34,176 nt of DNA, taken from Nocardiopsis xinjiangensis YIM 90004 (GTDB lineage: Bacteria > Actinomycetota > Actinomycetes > Streptosporangiales > Streptosporangiaceae). The position numbers and the translations under genes were made by a program. The notes under the pieces are model-generated. The model worked only from the letters and a program-made list of their open reading frames with translations. It did no database searches and was not told where the DNA came from. Position 1 is the stretch's first letter. The number at the start of each line of letters is the position of its first letter. The stretch is from positions 259,952 to 294,127 of the forward strand of contig NZ_ANBE01000007.1 of the NCBI RefSeq assembly GCF_000341145.1. Reading direction: 5' to 3'. Shown one piece after another: positions 27,792 through 34,176 of this stretch.

Positions 27792-28385
27792 TCAGCGCCA
27801 GGAGCTCTGGCCGCCGGTGGAGGTGGGCTGCCCGGCAGCTCCCTCGGGGTCCCCGATGCTGATGGCGTGCTCGACGAGGGTGATGAGCGTCGATTTGGTC
27901 GATCCCTTGTCCCGGGCGTCGACCTGGACGATGGGGATCTCGGGGCTGAGCGTGAGCGCGTCCCGCACCTCGTTGGCCGCATGGGGGTAGTAGCCGTCGA
28001 ACCCGTTGATCGCCACGATGAAGGGCAGGCGTGCCTCTTCGAAGTAGTCGATCGCGGGGAAGCAGTCCGCGAGACGGCGGGTGTCGACCAGCACGACGGC
28101 GCCGATGGCGCCCTTGACCAGGTCGTCCCACATGAACCAGAACCGGTGCTGGCCGGGGGTACCGAACAGGTACAGGATCAGGTCCGAGTCCAGGGAGACG
28201 CGGCCGAAGTCCATGGCCACGGTGGTGGTCTGCTTGTCCGGCGTCTTCTGCAGATCATCCACACCGACACTGGCGCTGGTCATGACCGCTTCGGTGGTCA
28301 GCGGCACGATCTCGGAGACGGAGCCAACGAATGTCGTCTTTCCGACACCGAAGCCCCCGGCGACGACGATCTTGACCGACGTCAT
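27792..28385 (-). CDS. cvnD: Conservon small GTPase-like ATP/GTP-binding protein CvnD
   Basis: A 197-residue G-domain protein starting MTSVKIVVAGGFGVG at ATG 28385. The P-loop is GGFGVGKTT (10-18), the G3-like motif is GTPGQHRF (instead of DxxG), and the usual NKxD base-specificity motif reads NGFD. In Streptomyces conservons CvnD is a GTPase that acts with CvnA, B and C at the membrane in a heterotrimeric-G-like manner. The C-terminal Gly/Gln/Ser tail ends SSWR; a lipid site cannot be seen. It is last in the cvnABCD unit, 34 bp after cvnC. Confidence 0.93.
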   Translation of the reverse strand: MTSVKIVVAGGFGVGKTTFVGSVSEIVPLTTEAVMTSASVGVDDLQKTPDKQTTTVAMDFGRVSLDSDLILYLFGTPGQHRFWFMWDDLVKGAIGAVVLVDTRRLADCFPAIDYFEEARLPFIVAINGFDGYYPHAANEVRDALTLSPEIPIVQVDARDKGSTKSTLITLVEHAISIGDPEGAAGQPTSTGGQSSWR

Positions 28386-28419
28386 CGCGTTCCCCCCAGC
28401 ACCGCCTTCCTCGGCTGGG

Positions 28420-28914
28420 CTAGAGCTTGCGAAGTCCACTGAGCACCCTTTCAAGCAGGTTGGTGTTGGGACGGGCGTCGTTGTTGAGCGAGGTCCTGAT
28501 CTGGACCAGTCCCTGCTCGGACATGTCCGCCACAAGCACCCGTGCAACACCGAGCGGCATACGCAGCAACGCGGAGATCTCCGCGATGGAGCGCCACTCG
28601 CTGCACAGGTCGCTGATCGCCTGCCACTCGGGCGTCAGCGTCCCAGACTCGTTGCGGGCTGTCGCTGTCGCCGAGATCAGCGCCTCCAGCGGAAGCTGCG
28701 ACTTCGGCTTGGTACGGCCCTTGGTGACCGCGTAGGGGCGTACCAGCGAACTGGGGGAACCGGCCTGCGCGGAACGTTGATCGTACTGTTGTTGGATTGG
28801 TCGAGGAACATCTCCGCCGCTCGGACCAGACGGCGTTCCCCCACCAGTGGGGGGATCGCTCGGCTGTTGTCCGAACCACGAGGCGCTCCCGGCATCTCTA
28901 CTGTGAGGTGCCAC
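28420..28914 (-). CDS. cvnC: Conservon DUF742 protein CvnC
   Basis: A 164-residue protein starting at GTG 28914; the sequence reads AGGAGGAAGTGGTG, so the second GTG has the better spacing from the ribosome-binding site, although the first (28917) is possible. Residues 1-57 are Pro/Gly/Ser-rich and disordered. The DUF742 core follows (SLVRPYAVTKGRTKPKSQLPLEALISA, then a winged-helix-like RSIAEISALLRMPLGVARVLVADMSEQGLV). It couples with CvnB and CvnD in the complex. The start lies 23 bp after the cvnB stop. Confidence 0.93.
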   Translation of the reverse strand: MAPHSRDAGSASWFGQQPSDPPTGGGTPSGPSGGDVPRPIQQQYDQRSAQAGSPSSLVRPYAVTKGRTKPKSQLPLEALISATATARNESGTLTPEWQAISDLCSEWRSIAEISALLRMPLGVARVLVADMSEQGLVQIRTSLNNDARPNTNLLERVLSGLRKL

Positions 28915-28937
28915 CACTTCCTCCTGTCGGTGGTGGA

Positions 28938-29339
28938 TCAGTGGATTCCCGAGGTGCGCGCCGTTGGTGTCAGCGCCCGCCCCGCCCGCTCGACGAGCAG
29001 GGTCATCTCGTACGCGACCAGACCCAGGTCGCTCTCCGCGGCCGCGAGGACCGCAAGGCAGGAACCGTCGCTGATGGCCATGATGAGCATCAGCCCCCGC
29101 TCCATCTCGACGACGGTCTGGGCCACCGCTCCACCTTCGAACACCCGGGCCGCGCCTTGCGTGAGGCTGGACAGACCGGAGGCGATCGCCGCCAGCTGGT
29201 CTGCCCGGTCGGCCGGGAACCCCGCAGAGGACGCCAGCGGAAGGCCGTCAGAAGAGACGACGATCGCGTGGGCGACATCCGGGACCCGATCGGCAAAGTC
29301 AGTGATCAACCAGTTGAGCTCGTTGACCTGTCGACTCAT
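28938..29339 (-). CDS. cvnB: Conservon roadblock/LC7 protein CvnB
   Basis: A 133-residue roadblock/LC7 protein starting MSRQVNELNWLITDFADRV at ATG 29339 behind ACAGGAG. It shows the fold's pattern: VPDVAHAIVVSSDGLPLASSAGF, the helix ADRADQLAAIASGLSSLTQG, VVEMERGLMLIMAISDGSCLAVLAA and a last helix YEMTLLVERAGRAL. Such proteins regulate small G proteins, here CvnD. It is read 232 bp after the cvnA stop, an unusually long internal gap for this operon. Confidence 0.94.
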   Translation of the reverse strand: MSRQVNELNWLITDFADRVPDVAHAIVVSSDGLPLASSAGFPADRADQLAAIASGLSSLTQGAARVFEGGAVAQTVVEMERGLMLIMAISDGSCLAVLAAAESDLGLVAYEMTLLVERAGRALTPTARTSGIH

Positions 29340-29412
29340 CTGATCTCCTGTCCAAGTTCGCCGGCTGGTCTTTTCGGCACTGCTACCGCCGGCACGGCAT
29401 GTGACAGCACTG

Positions 29413-29452
29413 CCCCTGCGAACAGCCCGGCCCCTCCCGCAGGGGGACCGGG
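29413..29452 (-). repeat. Two overlapping, mutually exclusive hairpins between cvnA and cvnB
   Basis: Structure A pairs CCCCTGCG (29413-29420) with CGCAGGGG (29438-29445) over a 17-base loop. Structure B pairs CCCGGCCCC (29426-29434) with 29443-29452 over an 8-base loop, with one bulged base. They share bases 29443-29445, so only one can form at a time. This is the layout expected of an attenuator or differential-expression element, but no terminator T-run or ligand domain is seen. Confidence 0.4.
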
Positions 29453-29571
29453 AGTCTGGTGTTCTGTTCTCGTCGAGCGACGGGTGTCACGCATCCGAGA
29501 AACTCGGTAGATGCTATTGCATCCGGACTCCGGGCACGTGGGGGACCCCGGCCCGCCTGTTGACACGAACG

Positions 29572-32500
29572 TCACCCCTGTGGCTCCTCGTCGATCCGGT
29601 TACGGCCTTCCCGAACCCCGCGCTGGAACCCGGAAAAGCGGTTACGGACCCGGTCCGCGCTCCGTGTGGGCACTTGCCGGACGTTCTCCGGTTTCGGGGC
29701 GGTCCCCGGCACCAGGTTTGCCTTCGGAACGCGTTTTGGCAAGCCCGAGGTCGTGAGACCGCCCGCGAGAGGCTCGGCCGCGGTACGCGCGGCCTTCCAT
29801 CCGCGGTCGGCCGCGGAGTCCCACTCCTCTTCCGAGCTGCCCTGTGCCTCCGGGGCGGGGCGGCTCTCGGAGGGCTGTTCCTGGGCGACGGGATCGACCT
29901 GGGGCATCGGGCCGGTCTCGGTCGCGTCCACGGTCGGTCCGCCGGCGCGGCGCTTGAACCAGTTGGACTCGATGGCATCGAAGATCGGCAGCGAGTCGTC
30001 GATGCCCTGTCCGCCCGGGGTGGGGGGCACGACGGTGCTGTCGGCGCCCTGGGCCCCGCCGTAGCGGCGCGAGAGGTAGGCGGTGGAACCGTAACCGTCG
30101 CGGGCACCCTGGTCGGCCTGCGGAGCTTCCTGGGAGGGCTGCTGGTACTGCGGATCCTGCTGCTCGGGGCTCTCCCAGCCGGAGACGGCCGGGAAACCTC
30201 CGGTGGAGGGCTCGGGCATCCGGTGGGTCCCGGTGTCCTGGTGACCCGTTTCGGGCCGGTCCGGACCGCCGGTGCTGCCCTGCCCGCCGAACGCGTCGTA
30301 GGTGTCGCCGTCGGAGCCGAAGGTCCCGGCCTCCTCGACCCGGCGGAACGTTCCGGAGTCCACGGGGTTGCCGTGTTCTCCAGCGCCGTTGCCACGGTGC
30401 ACGGGCGGGTCGAACAGGCTGCCGCCGGTGTTCTCCTGCCGGCTGTCGTCCTCCTCCACGCCGTAGTCGTAGGGGTCGACGACGTTCTGATCCTGCTGCG
30501 GGTCCACGGCACTGGTGGCACCGCTGCCGCGTGTGGTCTCCCACGTGGGCTGCTCGGGCTCGTCCGGGGCGTTGTTCCACAGGTCCTGGCCGCTGGGCGG
30601 GTGCTCGTCGGCATGGTTGCCGCCGGGACGGCGCTTGGGCAGACCGCTGAGGTCGCCCGAACCTTCGCCGCCCTCCTGGTGCTGCCAGGAGTCGGGCTCC
30701 TCCGCGGCCGGGGTGGCGGCGAAGGCCGCCTCCGCATCGGCGAAGGTGTCCGGTGCGCCCGCGGTGAGTTCCGGCCGGGCCCCGCTGCCGCCGAGGGCGC
30801 TCTGGTCCTCGACCGGGGTGATGAGCAGGTCCGGCGGGAACAGGACACCGGCGGTGGTTCCGCCGCCGTGCGCCTCGCTGAGTTCGAGCCGGATGCCGTG
30901 GCGGTGGGCCAGGCGCGAGACCACGAACAGACCCATGCGGCGCGAGACCGCGACGTCGATGACGGGCGGGGCGGCCAGGCGGGCATTGACCGCAGCGAGG
31001 TCGTCGGCCGCCATGCCGATGCCGCTGTCGGTGACGTCGACACGGACGGCGCCGCTGTCGAGGGTCTTGGCGCTGACCAGGACCTCGGTGTCGTGCGGGG
31101 AGAAGGCCGTGGCGTTCTCCACCAGCTCGGCGACGAGGTGGATGACGTCGTTGACCGGGCGCCCCAGCACCGAGATGTGGGAGGGGGCGCGCACGTTGAC
31201 GCGCTCGTACTGCTCGACCTCGGAGACGGCACCGCGCAGGACGTCGACCAGCGGCACGGGTTGGGCCCACTTGCGTGTGTTGTCCTGGCCGGACAGAACG
31301 AGGAGGTTCTCGTTGTTGCGGCGCATACGCGTGGCCAGGTGGTCGAGCTGGAACAGGTCCGAGAGGCGGTCGGAATCCTGCTCGGACTGTTCCAGGCCGT
31401 CGATGAGACGCAGCTGGCGCTCGACCAGGGTCTGGCTCCGGCGCGAGAGGTTGACGAACATCGCGTTGACGTTGCTGCGCAGGGCCGCTTCGTCGGAGGC
31501 AAGTGTCAGGGCCACGCGGTGGACGTCGTCGAACGCGCGGGCGACCTCACCGATCTCGTCCTTGCTCCGGACCTCGATGGGGTCGACCTTGACGGGGTCG
31601 TCGGGGGAAGTACCGCCCTCCTGCATCCGGGTGATGGACTCGGGCAGGTCGCGTTCGGCGACGCGGCGGGCGCCGTCCTCCAGGATGCGCAGCGGGCGCA
31701 CCAGGGAGCGCACGACCAACGAGGTGAGCAGGAAGACGGCAAGGAGCAGGCCCGCGACCACGACGGTGTCGAAGAGGGCCCGGCCCATGGCGGCGTCGCG
31801 CAGGTTCTCGGAGTCGGCGGCCACACCCTCGGCGATCTCCTCCTCGACCGACTGCAGGCGGTCCAGGGCGGTGTTGGCGGTCTCCTGGTACTCGGCGGGA
31901 CCGTCGTTGGCGGTCACACCGGTCAGGTTGTCCCCGCGCTCGGCGCGGTACATCACGCGCATGCGCATGGTGGAGATCTGGCTGACCTCGAGACCGGTGA
32001 AGTTCTCGTCGAAGATCTCGCGTTGGCCCGCCGAGGCGGACTGGGTGAAGTTGGCGATCTCGTTCTCGTACCGGGCGCGGCTGGAGTCGATGGCCTCGGA
32101 GATACCGCCGCTCATCGAGTTTCGCGCCAGGGAGTGCGCCATGAGCGCGGACTCGTAGGAGAGCTGGTCACGCGCGTTGGACAGCGCGGTCAGGGACCGC
32201 ACGCTCTCGCGCAGGGCGGTGTCCTCGGTCTCGTCCGCGATGGTCTGGTTGAAGTCGGCCATTGCCCGCGTGATGGTGCGGTACTTGGTCACGACGGGCA
32301 GCACGGTGATACGCGTGCTGTCGACCTCGGTGCGCAGCGAGTCCAGGCTCTCGAGCTGGTTCTGCATCGTCTGGAGGCGGTTCTGCGCGAGCTCTCCGTC
32401 GGCCTCGCCCATCTCGTCCAGGCTGGCGTTCAGGGTGTTGAGGAGATCGCGGGAGTTGTCACGCTCCTCCTCCATGACCTGGCGCAGCTCCGAAGCGCGC

Positions 32501-32832
32501 TGATCCGGGTCGGCGTCGTCGGAGATGTAGACGGCGCTGGTGGTACGTTCCCGGCCGAGCTGGTTGGCCAGCTGCACGGCGAGGACACCCACCTCGGCTC
32601 GGTCCACGATGTGGGCGTGGGTCACAGTGGCGACCGCGCCCTCGTAGACCCGCAGTCCGCCGAGCACCAAGGCGACAGCGGTGGGGATGACGATGAGGGC
32701 CACCAGTCGCGAGCGCACCCGCCAGTTACTTGGCCTCCACCATTGGGCCGGACGCCGCGGGGCATCGGCAGTTTCGGCCTGCGCTGCCTCGCTCTTCGCG
32801 CCGGCCCCGTTCTTCGTCGCTCGTGTCGACAC
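29572..32832 (-). CDS. cvnA: Conservon sensor histidine-kinase-like protein CvnA
   Basis: A 1086-residue membrane kinase from GTG 32832; TTG four codons earlier (32844) is an alternative, less likely because GAAAGG abuts it. A membrane helix at about 42-60 precedes an extracytoplasmic helical nitrate/sulphite-sensing-type (NIT-like) domain (about 80-330, four-helix bundle, rich in Glu/Arg/Asp). A second helix lies at about 345-370 and a HAMP domain at about 370-430. The dimerisation helix LDHLATRMRRNNENLLVLSG (about 495-514) and an HATPase_c domain (N-box ELVENATAFSPHDT, about 565-680; DSGIGM) follow. From about 675 to the end is a 410-residue Pro/Gly/Gln/Glu-rich tail closing with GLPKRVPKANLVPG, a typical CvnA end motif. 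First gene of the conservon. Confidence 0.93.
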   Translation of the reverse strand: MSTRATKNGAGAKSEAAQAETADAPRRPAQWWRPSNWRVRSRLVALIVIPTAVALVLGGLRVYEGAVATVTHAHIVDRAEVGVLAVQLANQLGRERTTSAVYISDDADPDQRASELRQVMEEERDNSRDLLNTLNASLDEMGEADGELAQNRLQTMQNQLESLDSLRTEVDSTRITVLPVVTKYRTITRAMADFNQTIADETEDTALRESVRSLTALSNARDQLSYESALMAHSLARNSMSGGISEAIDSSRARYENEIANFTQSASAGQREIFDENFTGLEVSQISTMRMRVMYRAERGDNLTGVTANDGPAEYQETANTALDRLQSVEEEIAEGVAADSENLRDAAMGRALFDTVVVAGLLLAVFLLTSLVVRSLVRPLRILEDGARRVAERDLPESITRMQEGGTSPDDPVKVDPIEVRSKDEIGEVARAFDDVHRVALTLASDEAALRSNVNAMFVNLSRRSQTLVERQLRLIDGLEQSEQDSDRLSDLFQLDHLATRMRRNNENLLVLSGQDNTRKWAQPVPLVDVLRGAVSEVEQYERVNVRAPSHISVLGRPVNDVIHLVAELVENATAFSPHDTEVLVSAKTLDSGAVRVDVTDSGIGMAADDLAAVNARLAAPPVIDVAVSRRMGLFVVSRLAHRHGIRLELSEAHGGGTTAGVLFPPDLLITPVEDQSALGGSGARPELTAGAPDTFADAEAAFAATPAAEEPDSWQHQEGGEGSGDLSGLPKRRPGGNHADEHPPSGQDLWNNAPDEPEQPTWETTRGSGATSAVDPQQDQNVVDPYDYGVEEDDSRQENTGGSLFDPPVHRGNGAGEHGNPVDSGTFRRVEEAGTFGSDGDTYDAFGGQGSTGGPDRPETGHQDTGTHRMPEPSTGGFPAVSGWESPEQQDPQYQQPSQEAPQADQGARDGYGSTAYLSRRYGGAQGADSTVVPPTPGGQGIDDSLPIFDAIESNWFKRRAGGPTVDATETGPMPQVDPVAQEQPSESRPAPEAQGSSEEEWDSAADRGWKAARTAAEPLAGGLTTSGLPKRVPKANLVPGTAPKPENVRQVPTRSADRVRNRFSGFQRGVREGRNRIDEEPQG

Positions 32833-33304
32833 GGACCCTCGCAACCTTTCGTGTCACCGCTTGAGCGCGGTTGTGGAACACCGGGAGCTACCTACCGCTC
32901 GGGCCGACACCGGATCAGGAGCATCGGTTCGGCCACGTGGCCCACCAGACCGGGAAGCGGTGTGGAATGTGGGGAGATGTGAAGACTGTCCACCGGACTC
33001 GCCTGGGGAGGTGAGCATCGCACCGTGCACGGATATCGGTGCTCATGCGGTCCATAGCGTACCAATGCACGGGAAGCCCTCGCCTCGACCGCCCTGCGCC
33101 TCCTGAGGCGCCCTCACTCGCCACGAAACGCTCATCATGCCCCGTTTAGCGGCATTATGACCAATTTTCCTGGTCAGACTGCAAGTCCGAAACCCACGGG
33201 ACGCATAGGTAACTTTTTGGACACACCGAGTACTTCCCCCAGGAGCCCCCGGTCGACATGACATCGTGACAAGACGTATATGCAGCCCCGACCCGGGAGC
33301 AAAG
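32833..33304. other. Divergent control region between cvnA and the coiled-coil gene
   Basis: A 472-bp AT-richer stretch holding the promoters for the conservon (minus) and the secreted coiled-coil gene (plus). No coding frame with a ribosome-binding site was found in it. It contains a GCGCCT-CCTG-AGGCGC palindrome at 33096-33111, a weak ATGCC/GGCAT hairpin at 33137-33155 and the TGACCA-N7-TGGTCA repeat at 33158-33176. I found no clear -35/-10 pair and no recognised riboswitch. Confidence 0.55.
33158..33176. promoter_or_regulatory. TGACCA-N7-TGGTCA inverted repeat, possible operator
   Basis: Perfect 6-base arms flank ATTTTCC, 129 bases before the start of the secreted coiled-coil gene and about 330 bases upstream of cvnA. 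The repeat and the AT-rich centre suit a dimeric repressor or activator site. No regulator is named because the sequence does not match a consensus I can place with confidence. Confidence 0.4.
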
Positions 33305-34176
33305 ATGCGTCCACCGGCATGCCCACATGTGACTACTTTGGGTAAAGATCGCGCCTCTCACGGTGGCCTTTTCGGTCCATTCAACCCCCTGAAGGGGCGC
33401 GTCTTTTCGGTCACCGTTGTGGTCCCTCTCGGCCTGGCCGCGGCCCTGGCCCTCTCCCCTGCCCCCGTCCTCGCCGCCGAAGGGAGCACCACCCCACCGG
33501 ACGGAGGCACCGGGACCGGGGCCGACCTCTCCGACGTCCGTGTGGAACTGGCCGAACTGAACACGCAACTCGAGGAGACCCGCGAGAAGGCCACCGAACT
33601 CATCCAGGAGTACATGGCCGAGCACGAGCGTCTGGAGGAGGCCACCGAACGCCGTGAAGGCGCCGAGAGCCAAGCCGAGTCGGCCGGCGAGAACGCCGAG
33701 CGGACCCGCCTGTCCGCTGCGCGCCAGGCCGCGGCCGCCTACAAGGGCAGTGACCTGAGCGCCGTGCACGCGTGGACCGGCCCCCGCGGCCCGGCCGAGG
33801 TGCTCGAGCGCGGCGCCTACCTGAACCTGCTCGGCGGGCACCGTTCCGACGACCTGGACCGGGCCGAGGCCTCCCGGGTGGTCTCCGAGACCCTGGCCTC
33901 GGCCGCGGCGAGTGCCGAGACCGCCCGGGAGAAGGCGGCCGAGGAGGCCGAGGGCGCCCGCACACGCGCCGAGGAGGCCGTCCAGGAACAGGAGGAACGC
34001 GCTCAGGAACTCATGGCCGAACAGACCCGATTGGAGGAGCAGCTGTCCGAGGGGCGTGATCCCGAGGCCGACGACGAGGCCCGCGAGAACGCCCTGGACG
34101 CCGCCCGCTCCGCTCAGGACCCCGGCCAGGAGGGCGCGGGGACGTTCTCACCCGTGGACAGCGGCGGGCACGGGTG
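33305..34176 (+). CDS. Secreted coiled-coil protein, probable peptidoglycan hydrolase N-terminus (partial, 3' end outside window)
   Basis: About 290 residues are visible from ATG 33305, preceded by GGGAGC. A signal peptide with a longer than usual N-region ends near the AxA site at VLAAEG (about residue 58), after the hydrophobic run FSVTVVVPLGLAAALALS; a GTG eight codons later could shorten the N-region. After a Gly/Thr/Pro linker comes a long Glu/Ala/Arg-rich coiled coil (about 75-260), interrupted by RQAAAAYKGSDLSAVHAWTG and GPAEVLERGAYLNLLGG. That pattern resembles the RipA/PcsB-type N-terminal domains of NlpC/P60 hydrolases, where the catalytic C-terminal domain follows. The catalytic domain lies beyond the edge, so the hydrolase role is inference. 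Confidence 0.8.
   Translation, partial: MRPPACPHVTTLGKDRASHGGLFGPFNPLKGRVFSVTVVVPLGLAAALALSPAPVLAAEGSTTPPDGGTGTGADLSDVRVELAELNTQLEETREKATELIQEYMAEHERLEEATERREGAESQAESAGENAERTRLSAARQAAAAYKGSDLSAVHAWTGPRGPAEVLERGAYLNLLGGHRSDDLDRAEASRVVSETLASAAASAETAREKAAEEAEGARTRAEEAVQEQEERAQELMAEQTRLEEQLSEGRDPEADDEARENALDAARSAQDPGQEGAGTFSPVDSGGHG

Noticed and set aside
29560..29565. TTGACA hexamer in the cvnA/cvnB gap
   Set aside because: It is on the plus strand, pointing away from cvnB, and has no matching -10 at the right distance.
29401..32982. A continuous plus-strand open frame of about 1190 codons opposite cvnA
   Set aside because: High GC makes the opposite strand of a real gene free of stops. The frame has no ribosome-binding site, no domain and its codon third positions do not look selected, whereas the minus strand encodes a clear CvnA kinase.
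33130..33304. Possible c-di-AMP (ydaO) riboswitch before the coiled-coil secreted gene
   Set aside because: Only a short CCGAAACCC-like stretch resembles the motif; the conserved GGGGAACC and GGGGUGAA elements are missing, so I do not call it.

Overview
The window is chromosomal, very GC-rich DNA of an actinobacterium. Support comes from the frequent GTG/TTG starts, the GC-rich third positions, the ruvCAB-yajC-apt-relA and pgsA-PatA-PimA-pdxST-yebC gene orders, a phosphatidylinositol mannoside pathway, deazaflavin (F420)-type oxidoreductases and a CvnABCD conservon. The genus is inference; a Nocardiopsis-like member of the Streptosporangiales fits. Almost everything reads as vertically inherited core genome. 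I see no insertion sequence, prophage, CRISPR array, tRNA or rRNA.

Layout. Positions 1-6009 hold translation, replication and sugar-phosphate housekeeping: rpe (cut by the left edge), fmt and rsmB on the minus strand, a small plus-strand NTF2-fold protein between rsmB and rpe, and a helicase-degenerate priA divergent from fmt. Positions 6234-7567 hold a minus-strand pair: a divergent SAM-methyltransferase-like protein and a DinB-fold protein. Positions 7904-10841 are a plus-strand operon of a DUF3870 protein, a class III CoA-transferase and a glutaryl-CoA-dehydrogenase-like enzyme, followed by a deazaflavin-dependent nitroreductase-family protein (10920-11387).

Positions 11423-17970 are a minus-strand block of ruvC, ruvA, ruvB, yajC, apt and relA. 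A LexA-type SOS box lies just before ruvC. secD and secF, which normally sit between yajC and apt in actinobacteria, are absent here. A PPOX flavoprotein (plus) and a DUF4282 membrane protein (minus) separate this block from the next one and share a strong convergent terminator hairpin.

Positions 19288-25857 are a second minus-strand block: HIT/Ap4A phosphorylase, pgsA (phosphatidylinositol phosphate synthase), PatA-like acyltransferase, PimA-like mannosyltransferase, a LemA-like membrane protein, pdxS, pdxT and yebC. It covers the first membrane steps of PIM synthesis, PLP synthesis and a YebC regulator or translation factor. Upstream lie a DUF885 protein (25975-27675) and a four-gene conservon: CvnA sensor kinase with a very long disordered tail, CvnB roadblock, CvnC DUF742 and CvnD small GTPase. 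The window ends with a secreted coiled-coil protein, probably the N-terminus of a peptidoglycan hydrolase, cut by the right edge and preceded by a 472-bp AT-richer control region.

I found no clearly new multi-gene system. The points most worth checking are the missing secDF, the eroded methyltransferase/DinB pair, the structured 232-bp gap between cvnA and cvnB, and the inverted repeats before the secreted coiled-coil gene.
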